Source of the DNA: Methylocapsa sp. D3K7
Lineage (GTDB): Bacteria; Pseudomonadota; Alphaproteobacteria; Rhizobiales; Beijerinckiaceae
Direction: 5' to 3'
Assembly (NCBI RefSeq): GCF_029855125.1
Contig: NZ_CP123229.1
Coordinates: forward strand, 3,950,501 to 4,014,500
Length of the DNA: 64,000 bases
How positions within the stretch are numbered: the first letter of the stretch is position 1; each line of letters starts with the position of its first letter. The position numbers were made by a program, and so were the translations under genes. Positions 53,524 to 62,682 of this stretch are shown here, in pieces. The notes under the pieces are model-generated. The model was not told the DNA's origin. It saw only the letters and a list, made by a program, of their open reading frames with translations, and ran no database searches.

Positions 53524-54879
53524 ATGTCGCGGGAGGATTTAAGTTTTCTTTACCATGCCGGACAAAACTCATTTTGTAAGATGTTTTTGGATTCGCAAAC
53601 CATGCCGGCCCGGAAATTCTTGGAATGGGAGAAGACCGCTTCACCGGTTGCGCGAGCCAGCGCCGCCGTGGCGCTCGCGCGTGCCTTTCTTTATGGGGGC
53701 CTTGTGGCATGCGAAGCTGACCAAGTCCGGCTTGTCTTGACGGGGCTGCTCGATGATCCCTCACCCCTCGTTCGCGGCGCCCTCGCCGAGACGCTCGCAA
53801 GCGATGCGCATGTGCCGCATTACATGGTTCTCACCCTTGCGGGAGACAGTTCAGATATTGCCGCGATCGTGCTGGGGCGCTCGCCGCTGTTTTCGGATAC
53901 GGAGCTTATCGATTTTGCCGCCACCGCGAATGGCTTCGTTCAAACGGCCATTGCGCTCCGGCCTCTTGTTTCGGCGCCGGTGGCGGCGGCGCTGGCCGAA
54001 ACCGGCGCTTGCGCGGCCTTGCGGGCGCTCGCCACCAACCCGGGCGCCAAGCTTTTGGATTTTTCCATCCGGCGGATGATCGGGCGGCACGGCCATGATG
54101 CCGGTTTGCGGGCGGCGCTCTTAACGCGGCCGGATCTGCCGGCGGCGCTGCGTTCGGATCTCGCGGGCGGGGCGGCCAAGGCACTCGCGATGCGGCTGAC
54201 CGGAGCCGCCGGACTGCCGCCGGAAGAAGCCGCGCGTCTGACGCGCGATGCCCGTGAGAAAGCCAATGTTCAAATCGCCGCCGAATGCGCTTGCGAAGTC
54301 AATGGCCTCCCGGCCTTCGTCGCGCATCTGCGCGGCACGGGACAATTGACCGCCGGGCTTTTGCTGCGCGGCTTGCTTTGCGGCAACAAGCGACTGCTTG
54401 AGGCAGCGCTCGCCGATCTGACGGGGGTGCCCATCGCCCGCGTCGCTATTCTGGCGGCGAAGAGCAAAAGTTCCAAATTCGCGGCGCTTTATCGAAGAGC
54501 GCGAATGCCGGAGCGGTTGCTGCCGGCTTTTGCCGCGGGGCTGGAGGCGGTTGTTACAGCAAGGTTACGCGGGCCGGTGTCGGCGCGTCTGCAGGGGGCT
54601 ATTGTGGCAAGCGTTCTGGGCGCCTGCGTGTCGATCAATCGCGGTGAACTGGATCAATTGATTGCAAGACTGCGGCGTTTGGAAGCCGAAGCCGTGCGGG
54701 ACGAGGCCCGGAATTTTCGCCATGGAGTATTGTCAGCACCGCGAAGGTTCGATGCGCCCCGCCGCTTGCTCGCGGCAACAGGGCCTCGACACGTGCCGGA
54801 AAAAGCCGGAACTGCCGCAAAGCCCACGTGCGTCACGATTGATCTTGCCGCATTCGAGGCCGCGCTCGCGGCGGCATGA
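53524..54879 (+). CDS. DUF2336 domain protein
   Basis: An Ala/Leu-rich helical protein of 451 residues. The family, common in alphaproteobacteria, has a DUF2336 domain of repeated helices; TGLLDDPSPLVRGALAETLA and several following ALA/RAL repeats resemble HEAT-type repeats. No catalytic motif is seen. It may be a scaffold. Start options are GTG 53521 or ATG 53524. It is divergent from the MaoC gene and convergent with the Nudix gene. Confidence 0.75.
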   Translation: MSREDLSFLYHAGQNSFCKMFLDSQTMPARKFLEWEKTASPVARASAAVALARAFLYGGLVACEADQVRLVLTGLLDDPSPLVRGALAETLASDAHVPHYMVLTLAGDSSDIAAIVLGRSPLFSDTELIDFAATANGFVQTAIALRPLVSAPVAAALAETGACAALRALATNPGAKLLDFSIRRMIGRHGHDAGLRAALLTRPDLPAALRSDLAGGAAKALAMRLTGAAGLPPEEAARLTRDAREKANVQIAAECACEVNGLPAFVAHLRGTGQLTAGLLLRGLLCGNKRLLEAALADLTGVPIARVAILAAKSKSSKFAALYRRARMPERLLPAFAAGLEAVVTARLRGPVSARLQGAIVASVLGACVSINRGELDQLIARLRRLEAEAVRDEARNFRHGVLSAPRRFDAPRRLLAATGPRHVPEKAGTAAKPTCVTIDLAAFEAALAAA

Positions 54880-54904
54880 GCCCCGCCAGCTGTGTCAGCG
54901 GGGC
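54880..54904. terminator. Bidirectional terminator-like hairpin between DUF2336 and Nudix genes
   Basis: GCCCCGC (54880-54886) and GCGGGGC (54898-54904) are perfect 7-base arms around an 11-base loop, placed just after the DUF2336 stop and across the last codons of the convergent Nudix gene. No U-tract is evident, so its strength is uncertain. Confidence 0.45.
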
Positions 54905-55482
54905 GCAAGCATGAGACCGGCGCGGTCGGCATAGTGCAAGAGCAAAATGGTCTTGGCGTCGACGATCTCGCCGCTGCCGATCATGGCGAGCGCTTCGTCG
55001 AGCGTTGGCTCAAGGATTTCGATATCCTCGTCTTCCTCATGAAGACCGCCACCCTTTCCCGTTCGATCTTCCTGCGTATATTGGGCGGTGAAGAAAGTGA
55101 GCTTTTCGGAAAATGTTCCAGGGCTCATATAGGCCTCGAAAAGACGGCAGGGATTTCGCACGACAATTCCGGTTTCTTCCTCCGCTTCCTTGATGATGCG
55201 GGTCTCGGCGTCCGCGCCCTCGAGTCTGCCCGCGCAGACCTCGATCAGGCTTTCGCGGCCCTCCCGCAAATATGCGGTCATACGAAACTGCCGGACGAGA
55301 ATGACCCGCGAGCGGCTCGGGTCGTAGAGCAAAATCGCGACACCATTGCCGGTGTCATAGATCTCGCGGTCGAAGGTTTGTTCGGGCCCGGCGAAGCGCT
55401 TGCGCGAGACCGTGAATTTTTCCAAGAGTCCATTCCCGCGCGAAAGAACGCGCCGGGCGAGGATGCGAATGCCGCTGGTCAT
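54895..55482 (-). CDS. Nudix hydrolase (nucleotide-sugar/GDP-mannose type)
   Basis: A 195-residue Nudix protein. The Nudix box is altered: GRLEGADAETRIIKEAEEETGI has Asp for the first Glu and Lys-Glu for the usual Arg-Glu (shown in pieces: ETRIIKEAEEETG). The EEETG core and VRQFRM lead are intact, so activity is likely. The C-terminal GIVVRNPCRLFEAYMSPGTFSEK resembles the GDP-mannose pyrophosphatase (NudK) family, which recycles nucleotide sugars for polysaccharide synthesis. The start is the ATG at 55482; it lies four bases after the NAD kinase stop codon, so an operon is likely. Confidence 0.85.
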   Translation of the reverse strand: MTSGIRILARRVLSRGNGLLEKFTVSRKRFAGPEQTFDREIYDTGNGVAILLYDPSRSRVILVRQFRMTAYLREGRESLIEVCAGRLEGADAETRIIKEAEEETGIVVRNPCRLFEAYMSPGTFSEKLTFFTAQYTQEDRTGKGGGLHEEDEDIEILEPTLDEALAMIGSGEIVDAKTILLLHYADRAGLMLAPR

Positions 55483-55486
55483 CCCT

Positions 55487-56278
55487 CTAATACCCAAATT
55501 GTTCGCGCAGGATCCGTTCGTCAAGCGAATGACCGGGATCGTGAAGAAGAATGAGATCGGTCGCATGGTCCATCGCAACCGCGACCTTGACGACGTCTTT
55601 GACCTCGAAATGATCGGCGACAGCGGCGACGGGACGCTTATCCGCTTCAAGAATATCGATCGTCACATGGGCCGTATCGGGCAAGAGAGCGCTGGTCCAG
55701 CGGCGTGGCCGGAACGGGGCGATCGGCGTCAGCGACATCAAGGTCGCATCGAGGGGCAATATCGGTCCATGCGCCGAGAGATTATAGGCGGTCGAGCCGA
55801 CGGGCGTGGCAACGAGCAGCCCATCGGCGATCAATTCGGCGAGCCGTTCCTTGCCATCGATCGAAATGCGCATTTTCGCCGCTTGATAGGACTGCCGGAG
55901 GACCGAGACTTCATTGATCGCCCGCGCCTTGATGGTTTCTCCTTGGGCGCTGGTGGCTTCCATGAGCAGCGGATGGACGATTGAGGCTTCGGCTTGGTCG
56001 AGGCGCTCCTCGAGATCAGGCCCATGAAATTCATTCATGAGAAAGCCTACGGAGCCTTGCTTCATGCCGTAGATCGGTTTGTTTTTCCCAATAAAGCGGT
56101 GCAGCGTTTGCAGCATGAGGCCATCACCGCCGAGCGCGACCACGACGTCGGCCGTTTCGGGATCCACATTTCCATAAAGGGCGAGGAAGTCGGCCTGTGC
56201 CGCATCCGCTTCGGGTGCGCCAGAGGACAAGAAAGCAATCCGTTCGAAGCGGCGTTTGGCGCTTTTTCTTGGTTGCAT
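55487..56278 (-). CDS. nadK: NAD kinase
   Basis: Phosphorylates NAD to NADP. The 263-residue protein has the diagnostic GGDG in VVALGGDGLML, the NE/D motif in AINEVSVLRQS, and TPVGSTAYNLSAHGP (the ATP/NAD site). It is in a minus-strand run with Nudix downstream and a histidine phosphatase upstream. NADP is the cofactor for glutathione reductase, also in this window. Confidence 0.94.
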   Translation of the reverse strand: MQPRKSAKRRFERIAFLSSGAPEADAAQADFLALYGNVDPETADVVVALGGDGLMLQTLHRFIGKNKPIYGMKQGSVGFLMNEFHGPDLEERLDQAEASIVHPLLMEATSAQGETIKARAINEVSVLRQSYQAAKMRISIDGKERLAELIADGLLVATPVGSTAYNLSAHGPILPLDATLMSLTPIAPFRPRRWTSALLPDTAHVTIDILEADKRPVAAVADHFEVKDVVKVAVAMDHATDLILLHDPGHSLDERILREQFGY

Positions 56279-56345
56279 ACGGTGCTGCTCCGGCCATGCA
56301 AGTGTGTGTTCTTGCCGCGAGCCCCGCCCGCTGTAAAGACAGCTC

Positions 56346-56900
56346 TCAATCGATCACATCAGGCCGGTCACCGGCAAGCAGAAGTTGAGGAACCTGGGTG
56401 AGGGTCCAGATTTCCGCGAGCCGGTCAAACACCCAAACGAGATCGAAGCGGTTTATAGGCCAATGCTGTGGCGCGGCCGTTGTGTTTCCCAGAATGGCAT
56501 TGGCGACGACATGCATGGTTCTATGTTTCCAGGCAATCAAAACCGTTCCGTTCGATGCGAGCACTTTGGGGACGAGGTCCTCCTCCTCCCCTTCGTAATA
56601 GTCGCGATTGATTTTGACATGGATAAATTCGGCCAGGGGCAACAAACTGTGCTGCGGCCGGAGGCTTGGCGCGGCCTTGCCTGCCTTGCAGGCGAACAAG
56701 CTGGCTGGTCTTGCGAGGGCAGGGTGGACGAAATGATCGTCACGCGGTGCAAAAAAAGGAACAAGCGCGCCGGCCCTTTGCCAGCCGCGCACCGAGAGCT
56801 CTTCCTTGTCCTTGACGCCCGACTGTGACACTCCGAAGACCGACTTATCGGCGCTCGGCCGTTCCGTATGCCGGATCAGCATGATTTTTGCGCAACTCAT
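56346..56900 (-). CDS. Histidine phosphatase-family protein
   Basis: A 184-residue protein that begins with IMLIRHTERP, the RHxE active-site motif of the phosphoglycerate mutase/histidine phosphatase superfamily, and has a second His in AWKHRTMHVVANAI. The rest matches no specific subfamily that I recognise. It is the first gene of the run with nadK. The target may be a phosphoprotein, nucleotide or sugar phosphate; nothing in the sequence decides this. Confidence 0.8.
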   Translation of the reverse strand: MSCAKIMLIRHTERPSADKSVFGVSQSGVKDKEELSVRGWQRAGALVPFFAPRDDHFVHPALARPASLFACKAGKAAPSLRPQHSLLPLAEFIHVKINRDYYEGEEEDLVPKVLASNGTVLIAWKHRTMHVVANAILGNTTAAPQHWPINRFDLVWVFDRLAEIWTLTQVPQLLLAGDRPDVID

Positions 56901-56933
56901 CGCACCGGCTCCCGGCCGATGCCCACCGCGGGT

Positions 56934-59303
56934 TCAGAAACTTGCGTGTGTTCCCTTGTTGCTCCTCGCGGGAGTCGAAGCGGATTGGTCCACGTTGCTA
57001 TATCGAGAGCGATATTTTTCATAATAATAATTGTTACGATAACGTTCGTAACGTCCTATCGAGGCCATATCGACTTTGTTCAGGATGACCCCGAGAAGCC
57101 GTTCATATATCTCCGGAGCGTTCAAGAGACCATGTCTCACAAGGTCAACTTTGGTGGTCCCCCATTCGATCGTGTAGATATAGGCATCGATGAAGTTTGT
57201 TGACGCGCGCGCGTCAACGACCGGGATCAGCGGCGGCAGATCGACGATAACATAATCGTACGTCTCCTGGAGGAGCGTGATCAGTTTTTTCATCGCGTCG
57301 GATGCAAGCAATTCGTTGGTATGGGGCATATTTGACTTTGGACCCGCCGGAAGCATCCGCAACCCGCTTCGCGGATCGAGCAGCAGACTTTCATCGAGCG
57401 ATTTCCAGCCCGCCAGGACGTCGATCAGTCCTGGACCGTCATAAGCGAGCTGGCGCGACAGGGTTGGATTGCGGAGGTCGGCGTCGATCAAGATCGCGCG
57501 GCTGCCGCCATGCGCAATCAGTTGGGCGTAATTGGCGGCGATCGTGGATTTGCCTTCGCTGGGCAGGGTAGAAAGTACCCCTGTGACTCTCTTGGCTTTC
57601 AAAATACCGCTGAGATCATTCGAGACCTTGACGGTGCGCAGCGCTTCACTGAACTGGGAGAAAGGCTGATCGAGAACGAGATCAAGCATGGCTTGCGGGC
57701 GGATGAGCAGGGGTGGCGCAGGGAGCGGCGGCAGCGCCTCCACAATGGCGGGGTCTGCCGCGCTCTTCGCCGCCGTGGATTTGATAAGCGGCAGCATCGC
57801 AAGACAGCTGACTTGCAATTCTTCTTCAACTTGATCGCTTGAGCGGAAGACCCGGTCAAAGGCTTCGCGCAACGCCCCGACCCCAAAGCTGAGCATGCTG
57901 CCGCCGAAGAGCGCAAGAAGCATCACGAGCGATGTTTTCGGATAGCTCTTTGATAAGGGAGCATCGGCGGCGCCAACGAGGCGTGCCTCGGTGATCGGAA
58001 AGGATTGCTGTTGGACCGCCTCAAGGTAGCGTTGCAGGAAATTGTCGTGGAGCGACTTTGAAGTCTGGGCGGCGCTCTCCAGTTCCCGTAACTGAACCTG
58101 AGCCTGATTGGTAACCTGGCTTTTGGATACGGCGGAGCCGAGGTTCTTGTTCAAGCTTTGCTCCCGGGCGAGCGCGATTTCATAGTCGTTTTTGTAGCTT
58201 TGCTCGATCTTCAACATTTCATCATGGATTGACTTCTGAAGTTCGCGCATTTGCGTTTGCTGCGCGATAACGGACAAATGATTGGGTCCGTACTTCTGCG
58301 ACCAGACCGAGACGCGGGCGGCCATGGTGAGGTAATCCTGCCGCAACTTGACGATGATGGGATTGTTCAGCGCATCGGTGATCGAAGAGTCTGGAACATC
58401 TTGTTTTATAACATCTTGAATACGGTCGTAGCGGGCTTTGGCTTCCGCCGTCGCAGCCTGAGAGAGAATGAGCTGGCTGTTGACTTCCGAAAGCTGCTGG
58501 TCATTCATCAATTGGCCGTTGGCACCGCCGGTATCGATGATGTTGTGCTGCTGGCGGAAATTGACGACGGCCTGTTGCTGGGCCGAGGTTTGCGCGCGAA
58601 GCTCCTTCAGACGGTCCTGCAACCAGACGCTTGCCCGCCGTGTCTCCTGATATTTGGCTTCGAGTTCGTCGTCGATATAGGCCTCCGCGATCGCATTCGC
58701 GATTTTCGCTGCTTTCTGCGGATCGACCGATTGAACGCTGATCTCCATCACATAGCTTTGACCGACTCGGGTGACCGTCCGTTTGCTCCCGAAGGTCCCA
58801 AGCACCCCTTTCGCCAGTTGCGTGCGCGCCAGGTTCTCATCCTTCACCGGTGGCGTTCCAAAAAGGTTGAATATACTGAAGGCACGGTCGATCAGGGAGC
58901 CAATAAATCCACGCGGACCGCCGGCGAATTCCGGATCCTTGGTCAGATTGAGCTGGTTGATGACCGCACGGCTGACATTGTCGGATTTCAGAAGTTCGAT
59001 CTCGGTTTGCACCATGCTGGTGTCGACATTGATTTCACCTCGCGACGCGGATTGCGGGTTGAGCAATTGCGCCTTCCGGGCGTCGATCACGATCGATGCG
59101 GTGGCGACATAGGTGGGCACGGTGGTAAATACAAAGAGCGCGGCGAGCGCCATGCTCAGAATCAAGAATACAATCATAATTGGCAGTTGGTGCCGGATAA
59201 CCCGCATATAAAAATTGCGGGGTCCCGAATCCAAAGGACTCGGAGCGGGTGCACCAGATTCATCCGAGATAAGACGCTTATCGACTTTAAGCATGCGATT
59301 CAT
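56934..59303 (-). CDS. Polysaccharide co-polymerase / tyrosine autokinase (Wzc/ExoP family)
   Basis: A 789-residue inner-membrane protein. The first membrane helix (PIMIVFLILSMALAALFVF, residues about 41-60) is followed by a large periplasmic domain with coiled-coil stretches (residues 210-430) and the second helix near 470. The cytoplasmic kinase has Walker A TLPSEGKSTIAAN, Walker A' ILIDADLRNP and Walker B VIVDLPP. The C-terminal tail has a Tyr cluster (RYRNNYYYEKYRSRYS) that is typically autophosphorylated. It controls chain length or export of exopolysaccharide. It is followed by several glycosyltransferases and likely belongs to the same EPS cluster. Confidence 0.9.
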   Translation of the reverse strand: MNRMLKVDKRLISDESGAPAPSPLDSGPRNFYMRVIRHQLPIMIVFLILSMALAALFVFTTVPTYVATASIVIDARKAQLLNPQSASRGEINVDTSMVQTEIELLKSDNVSRAVINQLNLTKDPEFAGGPRGFIGSLIDRAFSIFNLFGTPPVKDENLARTQLAKGVLGTFGSKRTVTRVGQSYVMEISVQSVDPQKAAKIANAIAEAYIDDELEAKYQETRRASVWLQDRLKELRAQTSAQQQAVVNFRQQHNIIDTGGANGQLMNDQQLSEVNSQLILSQAATAEAKARYDRIQDVIKQDVPDSSITDALNNPIIVKLRQDYLTMAARVSVWSQKYGPNHLSVIAQQTQMRELQKSIHDEMLKIEQSYKNDYEIALAREQSLNKNLGSAVSKSQVTNQAQVQLRELESAAQTSKSLHDNFLQRYLEAVQQQSFPITEARLVGAADAPLSKSYPKTSLVMLLALFGGSMLSFGVGALREAFDRVFRSSDQVEEELQVSCLAMLPLIKSTAAKSAADPAIVEALPPLPAPPLLIRPQAMLDLVLDQPFSQFSEALRTVKVSNDLSGILKAKRVTGVLSTLPSEGKSTIAANYAQLIAHGGSRAILIDADLRNPTLSRQLAYDGPGLIDVLAGWKSLDESLLLDPRSGLRMLPAGPKSNMPHTNELLASDAMKKLITLLQETYDYVIVDLPPLIPVVDARASTNFIDAYIYTIEWGTTKVDLVRHGLLNAPEIYERLLGVILNKVDMASIGRYERYRNNYYYEKYRSRYSNVDQSASTPARSNKGTHASF

Positions 59304-59771
59304 GTCGCTCTTTGAACTTCCATATTGCCATGCTTCTGAGATGCCTTGGTGCCGCGATCAGCTCCGCCAGGCGGCGTTGGTCTAACTGGCGTATCCAGCA
59401 TTCCTCCGGATGACAAGCGGACAGAGTTACTCGGCTTGAAACGCCGCCCATTCATGATCTCGATAATCGTTACAAGATGCGTCTATTTCAAGATGCGGCC
59501 AATTATTGAGAAGCCGGTCAACGAACCAGCAAGAACTGTGCCTATGGTATTCGAATATTTTGGCGAGAACATGGGGGCACCCCAGGAACGCAGAAAGGCA
59601 TTTGTCTGGGTACGGCCTCCGGTCGGAGGAGACGGATGTGTATCGCCACGAATCACAGAGGCCATGAAGGCTCCCCCATCACGCCACGCTGATCAATTGT
59701 GAGCATATATTAGATAAACGTATGGTTCTATAATTATTAGCATTTTTCGTCGCGGCTTTTGGCCGCCCGGC
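59304..59771. other. Intergenic region upstream of the tyrosine kinase
   Basis: About 470 bases, AT-rich near 59460-59510 and 59700-59745. It must hold the kinase promoter (minus strand). A frame on the plus strand at 59346-59702 is not supported by any family. Confidence 0.4.
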
Positions 59772-61094
59772 TCAGGCTGGCCGAGGATTGAGTGACATCA
59801 AGAGGTTGAGGTACAATTGAGCACTTTTGGTCCATGAAAAACGTGACGCTTGACGGCGTCCTTCAGCCCGCATGGCGGCCGCAAGGTCTGGATCGTGGCG
59901 TAGGCGTTTGATTTGATCGAGCCAGGCACGAGGCGATTTCGGATCGACATAGAGGGCGGCGTTGCCACAAACTTCCGGCAGACTCGCGCATTCGGACGCG
60001 ATCACCGGACAACCGAGGGCCATGGCTTCGAGAGCCGGCAAACCGAACCCCTCCGTCAGCGACGGAAACGCGAAACAAAATGCGTTTTGATACAGAGCCG
60101 CGAGATCGTCGTCCGTGACAAATCCAAGCATATGAACATTTGATGCGACGGAATGCTCAACGGGGGAAAAGTACCGGTTCGATGCTCCGGCAACCAGGAG
60201 ATCGAGGCCCATGGCGTCGAGTTCCTTCGCGATCTCAAACAATATCTCGACGTTCTTGTGCCGCGCGCGGCTGCCGAGCACAAACACAAAAGGGCGTCTG
60301 GCCGGCAGGCTCGACGCATAAGTCGAACGCTCCGGCCGCCAGCGGTTGATATGCTCGTGACCGTTGGGAATGACAGTGATTTTCTCAAGCGGGCAAAGTT
60401 TGAATTCGTCCAGCATGCGGGCCGAAAAATTCGAAACTGTAACGAGGCGGGCCGCGCGCTTGGCCAAAATAGGCAGGATGGTCCGGTAATAAATCCGAAA
60501 CGCTGGGCTGTAGCTTTCCGGCGCGAGGTATGTATTGGCGTCGTGAATGCAAATGACGTGGTTGGACGAAAGGATGGGTCCAATATTGCCAAGACTTAGC
60601 AAAATACCCCGCGACATCAGGGGCAAAACGCACTGGGTCCACATGGGACCGCCGATGCGGCCGAAGGTTGGTTGAACGCCGATCGTGTGGAGAGCAAGCT
60701 TGTTGGCACCAGCTGAAGGGACGATGATCTTGGCTTTTAGGGACGCGCTCCATTTCTCGTCTTCGAGGAGTGTGTCCAAGGCGGAAACGATCTCGCCGGC
60801 ATATCTTTGAACGCCTGTGAGGTTTTGAGTGAGGAACCGGCCATTAATCGTTAGCTGCTGCAAATGCTGCAACCTTGCAGGCGAGTCCGGAGCATTGGGA
60901 CGATCGATACATTCGCCAATTGATGTCCGGGTGACCGCTGGCGCCGCGTAGCCAGAATACTCTTGCTGCTTGGGCACCGCGATCTGTGGCAAAGGGTCGT
61001 CAATGGTCGCCTCCGTGCGGCGGCAGGAAAAGTCTGCCCGCGCGTGAAAGAAGGAGGTTCCGTTATCCGGTCTTTCGTGACGCTGAATGGGCAT
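59772..61094 (-). CDS. Glycosyltransferase family 4 (GT-B fold)
   Basis: A 440-residue cytoplasmic glycosyltransferase. The N-terminal domain contains GRFLTQNLTGVQRYAGEI, HVICIHDANTYLAPES and LVTVSNFSARML; the C-terminal nucleotide-sugar domain has FVFVLGSRARHKNVEIL, the GT4 E-x7-E motif in SLTEGFGLPALEAMALG, and PVIASECASLPEV. The ATG at 61094 is chosen, because the frame upstream to 61274 reads through sequence without the usual N-terminal features. The donor is probably GDP-mannose or a similar sugar nucleotide, but this is not decidable. It is part of the exopolysaccharide cluster. Confidence 0.86.
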   Translation of the reverse strand: MPIQRHERPDNGTSFFHARADFSCRRTEATIDDPLPQIAVPKQQEYSGYAAPAVTRTSIGECIDRPNAPDSPARLQHLQQLTINGRFLTQNLTGVQRYAGEIVSALDTLLEDEKWSASLKAKIIVPSAGANKLALHTIGVQPTFGRIGGPMWTQCVLPLMSRGILLSLGNIGPILSSNHVICIHDANTYLAPESYSPAFRIYYRTILPILAKRAARLVTVSNFSARMLDEFKLCPLEKITVIPNGHEHINRWRPERSTYASSLPARRPFVFVLGSRARHKNVEILFEIAKELDAMGLDLLVAGASNRYFSPVEHSVASNVHMLGFVTDDDLAALYQNAFCFAFPSLTEGFGLPALEAMALGCPVIASECASLPEVCGNAALYVDPKSPRAWLDQIKRLRHDPDLAAAMRAEGRRQASRFSWTKSAQLYLNLLMSLNPRPA

Positions 61095-61161
61095 GAAATA
61101 CAAAATCCTGAAATATTGATAATAACATTTGTAACACAATCCGCCAAAAATATCACAAAAT

Positions 61162-62034
61162 TTACCTTGCTCCGATGACCCAGCCGCTCCACCCTTCGAA
61201 CCGGCCGATGGCGACGTTTCGATAATATTGAACGTGTTTAATTTTACCGCGAACAAAAAACAGCAGCGAGCCAAACATAGGACGCCCGATCCATTTTAAA
61301 GCTGATAAAAATCCATATTTGTGAACCCGTAAAACGTGCCCTACGCCCCGCCCGTACTTCCGGCCTTTTCCCTGAATACCAGACTCCGCTTCAATATCGA
61401 ACGAGTCATGGTGACCGTAAATCGACGGATCGTAATATCCATGCAACCGCTGAGAGAGTGCCCGGAGCATAATATCCTGCCCTTCGCACGATTGCCATGG
61501 CGTTGATGCACCGATGCCAATTTCCGGGTTGAATCCACCGACCTTCGCCAATGCGGCTCTCTTGAAAAAGATCGTCCATTCGATCCCGGTCGTCCAAACA
61601 TTGTCCCGGTCGATGGGTTGAGGCACCTTCTCGAACCGTCCATTGATGCTATTCCCCTCTTGGTCGGCGGCGCGGCCAGACAAAAAATCTGCGCCTGTCG
61701 CCTCCAGTTGCGCGATGCCGCGCGCAAGGAACCAACTTGGATACCAGCAGTCGTCGTCCGGAAATACGATCATCTCGCCTTGCGCGTATTGCCATCCTTT
61801 GTTGCGCCCGCGGCTCAGGCCAGATTCCTGGGGAGTCCGAATGCGCCGCAAGGGAAACGGCCATCGCTGCCCCGCGAACAGTGGATCGAGGCAGTTGTCA
61901 AGATTCTGATCCACCACGATCACTTCGAAATTCTTGTATTCTTGCGCCACGAAGCTTTCGAACAGTCTCTCCAGTGGCGTCGTCCGCCCTCGCGTGGAAA
62001 CAATAAGTGAAATCAATATTTCGTTACCAGCCAA
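61162..62034 (-). CDS. Glycosyltransferase family 2
   Basis: A 290-residue GT-A enzyme. LISLIVSTRGRTTPLERLFESF is the family's N-terminal strand, VIVVDQNLDNC the nucleotide-binding acidic region, and FPDDDCWYP the metal-binding DDD. The C-terminal half includes GQDIMLRAL near the acceptor-site acid. The substrate is unknown. It lies about 70 bases upstream of the GT4 gene, presumably in the same EPS operon. Confidence 0.86.
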   Translation of the reverse strand: MAGNEILISLIVSTRGRTTPLERLFESFVAQEYKNFEVIVVDQNLDNCLDPLFAGQRWPFPLRRIRTPQESGLSRGRNKGWQYAQGEMIVFPDDDCWYPSWFLARGIAQLEATGADFLSGRAADQEGNSINGRFEKVPQPIDRDNVWTTGIEWTIFFKRAALAKVGGFNPEIGIGASTPWQSCEGQDIMLRALSQRLHGYYDPSIYGHHDSFDIEAESGIQGKGRKYGRGVGHVLRVHKYGFLSALKWIGRPMFGSLLFFVRGKIKHVQYYRNVAIGRFEGWSGWVIGAR

Positions 62035-62682
62035 AGTAGATACTCCGCAAATGAAGCGATCTTAGCGAAATAAATAAAGCATTCTACATTTTTTAATCGA
62101 CACTTTTTAATATCCATTCTTGCAGCAATAAAATAACACAAATAATTCATCAGAAATAAGTTATTGTGATAGCATAATTAAGTATTTTCTTTCTTGATTT
62201 TAGATATTTTAGAGAAGCTCTATAGTTACAAAAGACGTGAAAACAATACCGCAGTCAATCACAGCTGGGGTCGAGCCTTGCCACGATCCGATGATGGATG
62301 TTTGCATCATCGTCTCCTGAATCTGTTTTCACCCGGCCCTCCTGCGTGCCTGTCTTGAACCTATGGGCTGGACCTATGGCGTTTGACATCGGGCCGCACA
62401 CGGGAAATGTGCGTCCAGCGACGTCCGCTTTCAGATAAACAGCAAACGCACGCCCGCGCTTCCCCCATTTGGTTTAAGGGCGGCGGCTTTTTGTGCTTGA
62501 GGGAAACTGAAATCATCCACATGGCATGGCGTAACTCCTTGCCAGGGCGGCGAGTCGTCCATGCGTTCGCGCTGATGTGGGAGCCGCCGGGGTCGAGGCT
62601 CGTTTTCAACCGGCCATCCGCCCGGTGGGAACAAGTACAGTCAGGCTTTAGATTGGGCAATGGCGCGAGGCCGTTACCCAGG
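62035..62682. other. AT-rich intergenic region inside the EPS cluster
   Basis: About 650 bases. The segment 62040-62260 is strikingly AT-rich compared with the genome and has short runs suggesting promoter or silencing sites. A small inverted repeat GATGATG (62290-62296) / CATCATC (62305-62311) follows. No coding sequence that I can support lies here, although frames of about 100 codons exist. Confidence 0.5.

Noticed and set aside
62361..62660. 99-codon frame on the minus strand in the EPS intergenic region
   Set aside because: No ribosome-binding site and no recognisable family; it may be an eroded element, but nothing supports it.
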